Positions 17,169-23,681 of a DNA stretch of 27,316 bases are shown here, in pieces. Within the stretch, counting starts at the first letter, position 1. Each line of letters opens with the position of its first letter. The DNA is from a virus, in the IMG/VR virus record IMGVR_UViG_3300046167_000303, positions 1 to 27,316 of that record; one strand, written 5' to 3'. The translations under genes and the position numbers were made by a program. The notes below the pieces were generated by a model. That model saw nothing but the letters and a program-made list of their open reading frames with translations. It searched no databases and was not told where the DNA came from.

Positions 17169-17880
17169 CCCATCTGCATCAGACAAATGGACAAAATGCC
17201 CAGGGATGCCAAAGCTAGCAGCAAAGGTTGACTACCAGGTTGGAGTACCTGCTGCTGTTGGTACATTAATACATTCCATGACTGAACAATTACTAAAAGG
17301 TTTTTTAGTAGACGTTAGCCTGGAGGATTATTGGCTAGGCAAAAAAGAATTTGTAGAGGATTTTGAAATAGAGGTAGACCAGGACATGATAGATTGTGCC
17401 AAGGTTTATGTAGATTATGTGCAAAATCGCACTAAAGAAATTGACGGGAGATTGCTTGTTGAACAAAAGGTTAGACTGGAAGAGATTTCAGATAATCTAT
17501 ATGGATACGCTGACGCACTTATCGTAACCCCTAAGAGAATGTGTGTCATAGATCTAAAGACTGGTAAATATCCCGTCAGTCCAGATCAAAATAAACAAGC
17601 AATGATTTACGCTTTGGGAGCGTTATCAAGATATGGTAGTGAAGACACTGAGGTTGAAATTACCATAGTGCAACCTAGAGCAACCTGGGGCGGTGGCCCC
17701 ATCAAGACATGGCATACAACCGCTGAGTATTTAGTGGATTGGGCCTACGATTTCTTACAGCCCGCAGTTGATGCGTGTGAAGAGGAAAACCCTAAATATG
17801 TATTTGGGGATCATTGTCGCTGGTGTAACGCAAGAAGCATCTGCGATTTATATAAACTTAATAACAAGGAAAAAAAATGA
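17149..17880 (+). CDS. DUF2800 / Cas4-AddB-like nuclease with Fe-S cluster cysteines
   Basis: A 243-residue PD-(D/E)XK exonuclease-type protein. Visible sites in order: C17, G-T-L-I-H with H42, E105, G-Y-A-D with D122, D-L-K-T-G with D135 and K137, and Q150-x3-Y154. Three cysteines follow at C223, C226 and C232. One Cys at the N-terminus and three at the C-terminus around a RecB-type nuclease core is the layout of the AddB, Cas4 and Dna2 iron-sulphur nucleases. All catalytic residues are present. With the Sak4-type ATPase and SSB-like protein nearby it probably resects DNA ends for recombination. ATG at 17149 overlaps the HTH gene. Confidence 0.88.
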   Translation: MKHALLSPSASDKWTKCPGMPKLAAKVDYQVGVPAAVGTLIHSMTEQLLKGFLVDVSLEDYWLGKKEFVEDFEIEVDQDMIDCAKVYVDYVQNRTKEIDGRLLVEQKVRLEEISDNLYGYADALIVTPKRMCVIDLKTGKYPVSPDQNKQAMIYALGALSRYGSEDTEVEITIVQPRATWGGGPIKTWHTTAEYLVDWAYDFLQPAVDACEEENPKYVFGDHCRWCNARSICDLYKLNNKEKK

Positions 17881-18122
17881 GTGAAGTACAACAAGAACCT
17901 ATAAAGTTTAGCTTTGAAGAGGGTGGAACTGAATATGCGTATGACGATCTTACTGAAGAGAATAAGATACATTACAACAAACTAGCTAATGTTGAGAGAC
18001 AGAAAAATGAATTAGTTGGTAATGCAAATTTTGAACTAGAAAAGCTTGATATTTTAAGAGCTGAATATAGTAAAAGATTACAAGATGCAGTTGAGTCTGA
18101 ATCAGTTATAGAGTCTGCATAA
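17877..18122 (+). CDS. Small coiled-coil protein (DUF6447-like)
   Basis: An 81-residue protein. A short acidic beta part (F-S-F-E-E-G-G-T-E-Y-A-Y-D-D-L) leads into a helix pair (K-L-A-N-V-E-R-Q-K-N-E-L, then L-D-I-L-R-A-E-Y-S-K-R-L). The pattern is like DUF6447 proteins, which occur beside phage replication genes and have no known activity. It overlaps the nuclease gene by four bases (ATGA) and shares one base with the Sak4 gene, so all three are translated as a set. A structural adaptor between them is only a guess. Confidence 0.68.
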   Translation: MSEVQQEPIKFSFEEGGTEYAYDDLTEENKIHYNKLANVERQKNELVGNANFELEKLDILRAEYSKRLQDAVESESVIESA

Positions 18123-18847
18123 TGGGTTTAGCTGATATAAGAAAAAAGAGCAAACAGAAGCCACCTAGAATTATTGTTCACGGTGGCCCTGCTGTTGGTA
18201 AAACACATTTAGCTTCACAAACCAAAAACCCTATCTTATTAGACGTGGAAGACGGTTTGGGAAAGATTGAAATGGACAATATACGTTGCAAATCTTTTGA
18301 AGATGTAATGGAGAACCTAAACGAGCTAGCGCAGGAAACACACGACTATAAAACAGTTTGTGTTGACTCTTTAGATTGGTTAGAAAATTTATTGTGGGAA
18401 AAAGCATGCCAGGACAATGGTTGGAAATCGATTGACCAGCCAAGTTTCGGGAAAGGCTATACCGAAACATTGACGTACTGGCGCAAGTATATACACGCGT
18501 TAAATGTGCTTAGAGAAAAGGGCATGATGATATTCCAGATATGTCATAGCGAAGTCAGAAAGGTAGAAGATCCCAGGATTGAACCTTATGACCGTTACTC
18601 TCTCAAGTTGCACAGAAAAGCATCTGCATTGTTGTTAGAACACTCAGACGCATGTTTTTTTGCAGCTAAGAAACTTGGCACTATCAAGGTACAAGGCAAG
18701 AGCGGTGGCATGACTACTAAAACTGTAAGTGGCGATAGAATCATTTACACAAATGAAGAGCCAGCATTTTTAGCTAAAAACAGGTACAACTTACCTGATG
18801 AGATACCAATGGACTGGGAAACAATAAGAGGGGAGATGTTGAAATGA
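18122..18847 (+). CDS. Sak4-type RecA-like ATPase (AAA_24), recombination mediator
   Basis: A 241-residue single-domain P-loop ATPase. Walker A is G21-G-P-A-V-G-K-T28, and Walker B is T-V-C-V-D82-S. Near 130-145 lies M-M-I-F-Q-I-C-H-S-E-V-R, the sensor-like strand of RecA-fold proteins. Length and motifs fit the AAA_24/Sak4 group, which anneals or pairs single strands together with a phage SSB. A DUF669 SSB-like gene lies two genes downstream and a nuclease two genes upstream, matching known Sak4 neighbourhoods. The stop overlaps the ATG of the next small gene. Confidence 0.88.
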   Translation: MGLADIRKKSKQKPPRIIVHGGPAVGKTHLASQTKNPILLDVEDGLGKIEMDNIRCKSFEDVMENLNELAQETHDYKTVCVDSLDWLENLLWEKACQDNGWKSIDQPSFGKGYTETLTYWRKYIHALNVLREKGMMIFQICHSEVRKVEDPRIEPYDRYSLKLHRKASALLLEHSDACFFAAKKLGTIKVQGKSGGMTTKTVSGDRIIYTNEEPAFLAKNRYNLPDEIPMDWETIRGEMLK

Positions 18848-18972
18848 ACGAGATAATCTCTGAGGAATATAACGAGCATAACCCTGGAGAAGATCCGCAA
18901 TTTACTGATGGTTATTGTAACTATTGCGGATCTGAAGAGGATGATTGTGTTGAATATAAATGTTGGATTTAA
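18844..18972 (+). CDS. 42-residue Cys-containing miniprotein
   Basis: A short frame starting on an ATGA overlap with the Sak4 gene and ending 14 bases before the next ATG. It is acidic throughout and has four cysteines, Y-C-N-Y-C-G (25 and 28) and D-C-V-E-Y-K-C-W (35 and 40), a spacing that could bind zinc. The tight coupling and exact fit in the gap argue that it is real. No family is recognised. It could assist one of the DNA proteins around it. Confidence 0.62.
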   Translation: MNEIISEEYNEHNPGEDPQFTDGYCNYCGSEEDDCVEYKCWI

Positions 18973-18986
18973 ACAAGGAGTAAATT

Positions 18987-19481
18987 ATGGATCTAAGTAA
19001 TTATAAGGTTGACGTCACAAATGACGATAGAATAAATTTAAAACCTGGTAGGCATGTGTTGCACTTCCAGGGCGAAACAGTATTAACAAGCGAAAGAAAC
19101 CAGAACTGGGAAGGATATAGCGCAAAATTTGAAGTTGGTGATACAGCTCAAACCGTTGACGCGTTATTTACAACCAGGCATGAAAATGAAAAAGTAGTGC
19201 AAAATGGTCTAAAGTCATTACTTGCAATGTGTAAAGCAATGGGCTTGAAAGAATTGCCTAGTGATACTGAAACCGCATTTATGGGTAAAAGTGTATCTGC
19301 CGTTATCAAACAAAAAGAAGGAAGTACCTTTTTTGAAGTTGACCAGGACTGGGGCCGAACATGGGAACCTACTGATAAAAAACCAAAAGTGGTAAGTGAG
19401 AAGCCTATAGAGGCATCTCCGTCTGCGGAAGATCTTGATAAGATGGGATCAACTACGCTAGACGATGACGCACCATTTTAA
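18987..19481 (+). CDS. DUF669-like single-stranded DNA-binding protein
   Basis: A 164-residue protein. The beta-rich core (about 15-125; R-H-V-L-H-F-Q-G-E-T-V, then Y-S-A-K-F-E-V) is followed by a disordered Pro/Ser/Glu tail that ends D-D-D-A-P-F. That end is nearly the acidic tip of bacterial SSB (D-D-D-I-P-F), which recruits partner proteins. The core looks like DUF669, a family common beside Sak-type recombinases. I infer that it coats single-stranded DNA during replication and recombination. A strong AAGGAG site precedes the ATG. Confidence 0.8.
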   Translation: MDLSNYKVDVTNDDRINLKPGRHVLHFQGETVLTSERNQNWEGYSAKFEVGDTAQTVDALFTTRHENEKVVQNGLKSLLAMCKAMGLKELPSDTETAFMGKSVSAVIKQKEGSTFFEVDQDWGRTWEPTDKKPKVVSEKPIEASPSAEDLDKMGSTTLDDDAPF

Positions 19482-19857
19482 TTTTGACAACAACGACAGG
19501 CCAACGCTGTGTGCATATTGTAAAGCACCAGCGGGGCCTTTATTAAAGAAAGACAAAGAACATTGGCTTGGAGCATGCTGTATGGCTCATTTAAAAAAAC
19601 TAGGTGAAGGCGAACGCCTCCCTAACAAGGCGCAACTTAATGACATTGGTACTGAGTACGCTATAGCATCCACCAAAAATTTATACAAAAAATTATTGAT
19701 TGACAACAAAGGCGAACCCTTGCATGAATGGGAAAGGGACGATAGAAAAAAAATATTTGTTTCAATCATTAGAGAATATCTAAACTGGGCCAACGCCAGG
19801 GCCAGGGAAGATGACGAAAGGCTTATAAATGGATCTAAAAAAATACTGCAAAGATAA
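19465..19857 (+). CDS. Cys-motif protein of unknown function in replication operon
   Basis: A 130-residue protein. The N-terminal third has C-A-Y-C near 16-19 and G-A-C-C-M-A-H about 20 residues later, a plausible zinc-ribbon site of Cys and His. The rest is charged helix (R-D-D-R-K-K-I-F-V-S-I-I-R-E-Y) ending in a basic tail. It begins inside the SSB-like gene (17-base overlap) and ends 29 bases inside the primase-helicase gene. It could be a primase or helicase partner, but this is inference from position only. Confidence 0.7.
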   Translation: MTHHFNFDNNDRPTLCAYCKAPAGPLLKKDKEHWLGACCMAHLKKLGEGERLPNKAQLNDIGTEYAIASTKNLYKKLLIDNKGEPLHEWERDDRKKIFVSIIREYLNWANARAREDDERLINGSKKILQR

Positions 19858-21661
19858 CAATATAATACCAGAACTTAAAAATACAAATACACATAAAAAA
19901 ACAACAAACGACTTAATACATGAGATGCAGGCACAAGGTTTGCAAATCAATCACCTGGAATCAACAGGTAAAATTGTTAGGGTGCCAGTCGCTCTACCTG
20001 GAATGAAGCCAGACCTAGGCGGTTCTAAGTCTGGTTATTATGTTGTTAATGAATTACACGGTCACTACTTCGCAACATTTGGTAATTGGAAAACAGGCTT
20101 TGAGGGTAAGTGGAGTTCAGTTGATTCTAATACTTTAAGCCAGGTGGACAGAGAAGCTTTACATAAACAAATGCAAGAAGCATCTGAGCAAGCGAAAATT
20201 GATAGAAAAATTAAGCAAGATGAGGTGGCAGAAGAGATACGGGAAAAATTTAATAAATGCAACGATGTTGTCGAGCATGAGTATCTCACAAATAAAAAGG
20301 TTAAAAACTATGGGTTGAAACAATCTAACGGTAGTTTAATTGTTCCCGTGTATTCTACTACAGGTGCAATAAGATCTATACAGTACATAGATAAAAAAGG
20401 GGGTAAAAAGTTTGCCTCCGCATCAGAAATTAAAGGTAATGTTTTTCTTATTGGAATTACATTTAACGAATTAGCTAATTGTGAAAGATTGGTAGTAGCT
20501 GAAGGTTACTCAACATCCGCAACAATATATGAAGCTACCCAGATTCCCGTGGCTTGCGTATTTAGTGCCAACTTTACGTTGGATGCAGTCTCTAAATTGC
20601 GCAAGCTGACGGGTGCTAGAATTATTTTAGCCCTGGATCACGATGACAACGGCGTGGGTGAAAAGAAAGCCCAGGAATGTGCAGCAGCAATACCCAACGT
20701 GGCCGTGCGTCTGCCCAGCGAGCGTGGCGATTACAATGACTTATATTTAAAGCATGGTTTAGATAAAGTGAAAGCTGAGTTGATGGAACACAAGCTTGGT
20801 ATACAAAAGTATGCTATTCGTAACCTGGTAGGCACACCAGAACCACAAAAGTTTTTAGTAGAGGGATTGATACCAATGGGTAAACCAGGACTCCTGGCAG
20901 CGTCTGGTGGAGTTGGTAAATCATTAAGTGTAATCCAATTGGCATTGTGCATAGCTTGTGGTGGAAGATGGTGGGGAAAAGATGTTACTGAGCGTGGTAA
21001 CTCTATTATATTTGCCAGTGAAGATGATCTTCCAGAGATCCACAGAAGACTAGAACTCCTGGATCCCCTGGGAAAAAGATTCCAATCAGAGCATGAGGTT
21101 TATATCTTTCCGATTCCAGAGCAGAAAGAACCAATGATTTTATTGAGGGAAGAAGGCGTCACGGATCTTGCAATGGAATTAGTGGAAGAAATTAAATCAA
21201 TACCAAATATTAAATTGGTTTGTTTTGATCCGCTCCAGGCATTTACCACTGGTAATGTTTCTAGTAGTAACGAAGTTGGCCAGTTGTGGGGATCTTACTG
21301 TGCAAACATAAGCGCAAGGTTACAGTGTTGCACGCTAACCGTACATCATTTAAACAAACAAGGTTTAACGGTAGATTCAGATGACCAGATGGTTCAGAGA
21401 ACAAGCGTGAGGGGCGCCTCGTCACTTGTCGATTCGCAGAGGTTCTGCCTCACAATGGCCCTGGCAAGTGCAGAGGATTGTGAAAGAATTTGTGAAGAGC
21501 AACATGTACCCTACGACAGAATGGCGGTGGTAAGGGGCGCGCTTGTAAAATCTAACAGCGGAGGCGTAGACTATTCTGCAAAAACATTATTTAGACGCAA
21601 CGGTGTTTTAGAACCATTAAATGAACCGCTAGATACCAGTAATTTATATGACAATTTTTAA
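19829..21661 (+). CDS. Toprim primase and RepA-like helicase fusion
   Basis: A 610-residue bifunctional replication protein. The N-terminal 200 residues include F-A-T-F-G-N-W-K-T-G, usual in plasmid/phage Toprim primases. The Toprim core has V-V-A-E225-G-Y-S and A-L-D270-H-D272-D-N-G, giving the catalytic Glu and the D-x-D pair. The C-terminal half is an AAA_25/RepA-type hexameric helicase: Walker A G360-G-V-G-K-S365, then S-E-D-D-L-P-E, Walker B V-C-F-D-P-L, and T-V-H-H-L-N-K. It should both prime and unwind. The cysteine zinc finger seen in T7 gp4 is not visible, though the preceding small Cys protein might supply one. Confidence 0.9.
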   Translation: MDLKKYCKDNNIIPELKNTNTHKKTTNDLIHEMQAQGLQINHLESTGKIVRVPVALPGMKPDLGGSKSGYYVVNELHGHYFATFGNWKTGFEGKWSSVDSNTLSQVDREALHKQMQEASEQAKIDRKIKQDEVAEEIREKFNKCNDVVEHEYLTNKKVKNYGLKQSNGSLIVPVYSTTGAIRSIQYIDKKGGKKFASASEIKGNVFLIGITFNELANCERLVVAEGYSTSATIYEATQIPVACVFSANFTLDAVSKLRKLTGARIILALDHDDNGVGEKKAQECAAAIPNVAVRLPSERGDYNDLYLKHGLDKVKAELMEHKLGIQKYAIRNLVGTPEPQKFLVEGLIPMGKPGLLAASGGVGKSLSVIQLALCIACGGRWWGKDVTERGNSIIFASEDDLPEIHRRLELLDPLGKRFQSEHEVYIFPIPEQKEPMILLREEGVTDLAMELVEEIKSIPNIKLVCFDPLQAFTTGNVSSSNEVGQLWGSYCANISARLQCCTLTVHHLNKQGLTVDSDDQMVQRTSVRGASSLVDSQRFCLTMALASAEDCERICEEQHVPYDRMAVVRGALVKSNSGGVDYSAKTLFRRNGVLEPLNEPLDTSNLYDNF

Positions 21662-22241
21662 AATGAAAGACTTGTACGAAGTAAAAAAAATATCATACCA
21701 GGACACAAAACCATTTATTTTAGACATACATTACGCTAAACGTATGCCATCTATTAGTTATGCTTATGGTTTATTTTTGAACGATCAATTGGTTGGTATT
21801 ATTTCTTATGGATCACCAGCATCTCCACATTTGTGTAAAGGTATAGCTGGTGAAAAGAACAAAAAATTAGTTATAGAATTAAATAGATTAGTTTTAAAAA
21901 ACAATAAAAAAAATGAAGCATCTATGTTAATCGGTGCATCTTTTAAATTATTACCTAAACCAAAAATAATAGTTTCGTATGCTGACACAGCACAAGATCA
22001 TTTGGGAGTTGTTTACCAGGCTACTAATTTTTTATTTACAGGTACTTCTAAACCTAGAACAGATATGGCTGGTAAAGATGGTAAACATTCCAGGCATCAT
22101 TTAGGCGATAGGACCAAAAGAGTTTATAGAAGTGCTAAACATAGGTATGTATATCTTTTGGGTAATAAAAGACAAAAAAGACAATTAAAACAAGAATTAA
22201 GATATGGAATTATGGATTATCCACGAAAAAACGAGGAATAA
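21648..22241 (+). CDS. mom: Mom-family DNA modification protein
   Basis: A 197-residue protein with the run of motifs seen in the Mom family: H-Y-A-K-R-M-P-S-I-S-Y-A-Y-G, then Y-G-S-P-A-S-P-H-L-C-K-G-I-A-G, L-N-R-L-V-L, E-A-S-M-L-I-G, V-S-Y-A-D-T-A-Q-D-H-L-G-V-V-Y-Q-A-T-N-F, and a basic R-S-A-K-H-R-Y-V-Y end. Mu Mom turns adenine into N6-methylcarbamoyl-adenine and so blocks many restriction enzymes. The same role is inferred here. It is the last gene of the replication operon and starts 14 bases inside the primase-helicase gene; an ATG at 21663 is a second option. No neighbour resembling the Mu regulator Com is evident. Confidence 0.85.
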   Translation: MTIFKMKDLYEVKKISYQDTKPFILDIHYAKRMPSISYAYGLFLNDQLVGIISYGSPASPHLCKGIAGEKNKKLVIELNRLVLKNNKKNEASMLIGASFKLLPKPKIIVSYADTAQDHLGVVYQATNFLFTGTSKPRTDMAGKDGKHSRHHLGDRTKRVYRSAKHRYVYLLGNKRQKRQLKQELRYGIMDYPRKNEE

Positions 22242-22246
22242 CCATA

Positions 22247-22308
22247 GGGAGTGTTAGGGACATAGTATGGGAGTGTTAGGGACATACCTTGGGTAAGATA
22301 GGGACATA
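22247..22308 (+). repeat. Three 22-bp-spaced iterons, possible origin
   Basis: GGGAGTGTTAGGGACATA occurs at 22247 and 22269, and a diverged third copy, GGGTAAGATAGGGACATA, at 22291. The ten-base core TAGGGACATA is identical in all three, and the spacing is exactly 22 bases (two helical turns). This is the form of plasmid iterons bound by a Rep protein, and a winged-helix gene follows. Reading as an operator array for the same protein is the alternative. Confidence 0.85.
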
Positions 22309-22335
22309 GTACGCCCCTACTTGGGTCATATATCC

Positions 22336-22355
22336 ATATCATACTCATATGATAT
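22336..22355. promoter_or_regulatory. AT-rich perfect palindrome between iterons and initiator gene
   Basis: ATATCATA, four bases, TATGATAT: an eight-base perfect inverted repeat in a very AT-rich stretch. In iteron plasmids, dyads like this before the rep gene bind Rep dimers and shut off its synthesis. The AT-richness would also suit a DNA unwinding element. Confidence 0.7.
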
Positions 22356-22356
22356 A

Positions 22357-22388
22357 GGAAGCGAACCCCTTGAGGGGGTTCAGCTTCC
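22357..22388 (+). other. Strong 13-bp hairpin in leader of winged-helix gene
   Basis: GGAAGC plus GAACCCC pair with GGGGTTC plus GCTTCC around a five-base loop, with one bulged A at 22382. No T tract follows on either strand, so it is not an intrinsic terminator. It starts one base after the palindrome and ends 23 bases before the ATG at 22412. It could be a leader RNA control element or a single-strand priming hairpin of the origin. Confidence 0.8.
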
Positions 22389-22411
22389 AGGGAAAAAAAA
22401 GAAGTAAAGAA

Positions 22412-22843
22412 ATGAAAAGATTTAAAACAATAGACAAGGACCACTGGTGGATCACAGCACACACGAGCGAGCGGGAGCGAGCGGGAGTCTTTGTCCCGTT
22501 AGAGCTAGCCAGGAGAGATGGAGACTTCTCCAGGGTGAGAGCAGTGGTATGGGCTTGGTACAGGCGCGAGTGCGGGCGGACGGATCTATCCGTGAGTGCG
22601 AAGCTTATTATGTGGGCGCTATGCGAGCGGTGGAGGTATGAAACCTGGAGCAGCCATGATGCGATTAGTTATTATGCAAAGATGACTGGTGTTAATAGAA
22701 AAACATCTGGTAGAGCTATGACTGAGTTAATTGAGAAAGAGGTGGTGTGGTGTGTCCTGGAGGGTGAGCAGAAGCGCTTGAGGAAATCACAACCTGGTGG
22801 TAAGAAGCATTTTTTGTTAGTGGGCCTGGTAGACCTATTGTAG
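22412..22843 (+). CDS. Winged-helix (HTH_36-like) protein, candidate replication initiator
   Basis: A 143-residue protein. Residues about 65-115 (A-K-L-I-M-W-A-L-C-E-R-W, then A-I-S-Y-Y-A-K-M-T-G-V-N-R-K-T, then A-M-T-E-L-I-E-K) fit the HTH_36 winged helix found in phage and plasmid replication proteins. I chose the ATG at 22412; a TTG at 22370 would put the start inside the hairpin. Base and codon use are clearly more GC-rich than the neighbours, with a tandem AGCGAGCGGG near 22466, suggesting separate origin. With the iterons upstream it could start replication or repress its own promoter. No nickase motif is seen. Confidence 0.78.
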   Translation: MKRFKTIDKDHWWITAHTSERERAGVFVPLELARRDGDFSRVRAVVWAWYRRECGRTDLSVSAKLIMWALCERWRYETWSSHDAISYYAKMTGVNRKTSGRAMTELIEKEVVWCVLEGEQKRLRKSQPGGKKHFLLVGLVDLL

Positions 22844-22899
22844 GTGAGCGCACACGGAAGGTTGTAATGGAGGAGTTCCCGCGAGCGCTCGTGAGAGGA
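22844..22899. other. Convergent gene gap with GC palindrome
   Basis: Space between the winged-helix gene and the end of the minus-strand gene chain. It holds a perfect ten-base palindrome CGAGCGCTCG at 22882-22891. GATCAATC starts at 22898 and repeats at 22911, inside the neighbouring minus-strand gene. There is no T tract, so I do not call a terminator. Confidence 0.5.
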
Positions 22900-23004
22900 T
22901 CAATCAGAGCGATCAATCCATCTAACTATTAACTCTACAACAAGTAGAGCTGTAATGGTAGTTAAAGCCATTGTTAAAATTATTAGTTTAATTGCCTCAA
23001 TCAC
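22900..23004 (-). CDS. 34-residue membrane peptide
   Basis: A short frame starting on GTG that overlaps the stop of the gene before it (GTGA). Residues 5-27 are hydrophobic (I-K-L-I-I-L-T-M-A-L-T-T-I-T-A-L-L-V-V) and flanked by charge, ending R-W-I-D-R-S-D. It is the last gene in the minus-strand chain. Evidence is the membrane profile and the coupling. The start codon is weak and no family is known. Confidence 0.5.
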   Translation of the reverse strand: MIEAIKLIILTMALTTITALLVVELIVRWIDRSD

Positions 23005-23126
23005 TTCTTTTCTTTTTTATCTTTGGTTTCTTTTTTCTTTTTGTTTTTGCCGAAGATGCGATCAAACTCAGACTCGTATTTTTTACGATCTGGAATTGGT
23101 CTTGGCGTACTTCCTTTCCCTGACAT
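23001..23126 (-). CDS. Small basic phage protein (M-S-G-K-G-S type)
   Basis: A 41-residue protein opening M-S-G-K-G-S-T-P-R-P-I-P, then Y-E-S-E-F-D-R-I-F-G-K, then a run of Lys and Glu. Short proteins with this opening and the F-D-x-I-F-G ending occur in many unrelated phages. Their function is not known to me. An AGGAG site (CCAGGAGTAACC) lies in front of the ATG, inside the last codons of the upstream gene. The pure Lys/Glu tail may be a nucleic-acid or protein contact surface. Confidence 0.75.
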   Translation of the reverse strand: MSGKGSTPRPIPDRKKYESEFDRIFGKNKKKKETKDKKEKK

Positions 23127-23129
23127 TGG

Positions 23130-23309
23130 TTACTCCTGGTTAATATGTTTATAGCGTTTATCTTTTGCAAACGCCCTGGTTAGTTTCGTGCGGTCATCTT
23201 TAGATACGATCCTTAATAGTTTCTCTGGTGTTAGGCCATTTTTCCATCCACCGCTTTGGTTTAAGCCGTATTTATCGCGCATTTGTTTCATTAATTGGTC
23301 TGTGGTCAT
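23130..23309 (-). CDS. 59-residue protein, unknown function
   Basis: A complete frame between two well-supported genes. It reads M-T-T-D-Q-L-M-K-Q-M-R-D-K-Y-G, then S-G-G-W-K-N-G-L-T-P-E-K-L-L-R-I-V, then basic helix. It has a GAGAGG Shine-Dalgarno site that lies in the last codons of the upstream gene, and no membrane segment. The helix-turn-helix-like run L-T-P-E-K-L-L-R-I-V and high charge hint at nucleic-acid contact, with low certainty. Confidence 0.66.
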   Translation of the reverse strand: MTTDQLMKQMRDKYGLNQSGGWKNGLTPEKLLRIVSKDDRTKLTRAFAKDKRYKHINQE

Positions 23310-23311
23310 TT

Positions 23312-23494
23312 CTAAAGCCTCTCAACGCCATGTTTGTCAACGTAGGCTATGTTGTCCCCGTCTATGTCTTTAAGTAACCACGCGCCTTCTGTGTTAGTTT
23401 TAGAGGTATCTTCTGAAATGTAGGCATAATCGCCAGTGATTCCATTGTCTGCCATATGAGCTTTATATTTTGCTAGTGCTTGGTCAAATGTCAT
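23312..23494 (-). CDS. 60-residue acidic protein, unknown function
   Basis: A small alpha/beta protein: helix F-D-Q-A-L-A-K-Y-K-A-H-M, then two or three strands (D-Y-A-Y-I-S-E-D, A-W-L-L-K-D-I-D-G-D-N-I-A-Y-V). The ATG overlaps the stop of the 31-residue gene upstream (ATGA), and a GGAAAG site lies seven bases before it. It looks like a compact soluble domain of the type phages use to bind host proteins. No family is recognised. Confidence 0.68.
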   Translation of the reverse strand: MTFDQALAKYKAHMADNGITGDYAYISEDTSKTNTEGAWLLKDIDGDNIAYVDKHGVERL

Positions 23495-23586
23495 AGTCTT
23501 TCCGTGAATAGTAATATTAATAAATGCAATTGTTCATCTCTTAGATTTCTCAAATGCTTTGGTATTCGTCTTCTGTCTATCTTCAT
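23491..23586 (-). CDS. 31-residue basic peptide
   Basis: A short frame with a very strong AGGGAGGACC site and overlaps at both ends (ATGA at start and at stop). It reads M-K-I-D-R-R-R-I-P-K-H-L-R-N-L-R, then a Leu/Ile-rich end. This is an Arg-rich, probably amphipathic helix that could bind membrane or nucleic acid. The exact couplings make it likely to be translated, though it could be a leader peptide whose main job is to hand ribosomes to the next gene. Confidence 0.55.
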   Translation of the reverse strand: MKIDRRRIPKHLRNLRDEQLHLLILLFTERL

Positions 23587-23681
23587 TTGTCTTGGTCCTC
23601 CCTGGTAATTATTAGATATGCTCCATGTAGGCAAAAGACCATAAATGAAAGCACGATTAGAATTTCTATACAGTCAATCAT
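23583..23681 (-). CDS. 32-residue membrane peptide
   Basis: A short frame with a perfect AGGAGG site in the end of the upstream gene and ATGA overlaps on both sides. Residues 5-25 are hydrophobic (I-E-I-L-I-V-L-S-F-M-V-F-C-L), followed by T-R-E-D-Q-D-K. It is a single-span membrane peptide. Phage peptides of this size can block superinfection or disturb host membrane enzymes; neither is shown here. Confidence 0.6.
   Translation of the reverse strand: MIDCIEILIVLSFMVFCLHGAYLIITREDQDK

Noticed and set aside
22247-22308. Short CRISPR-like array
   Set aside because: The gaps between copies are only four bases and the third copy is diverged; no cas genes other than a Cas4-like phage nuclease are present.
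22357-22388. Intrinsic terminator after mom
   Set aside because: The stem is strong but no T tract follows on either strand.
22370-22411. TTG start that would lengthen the winged-helix protein by 14 residues
   Set aside because: It falls in the loop of the hairpin and has no ribosome site; the ATG at 22412 fits better.
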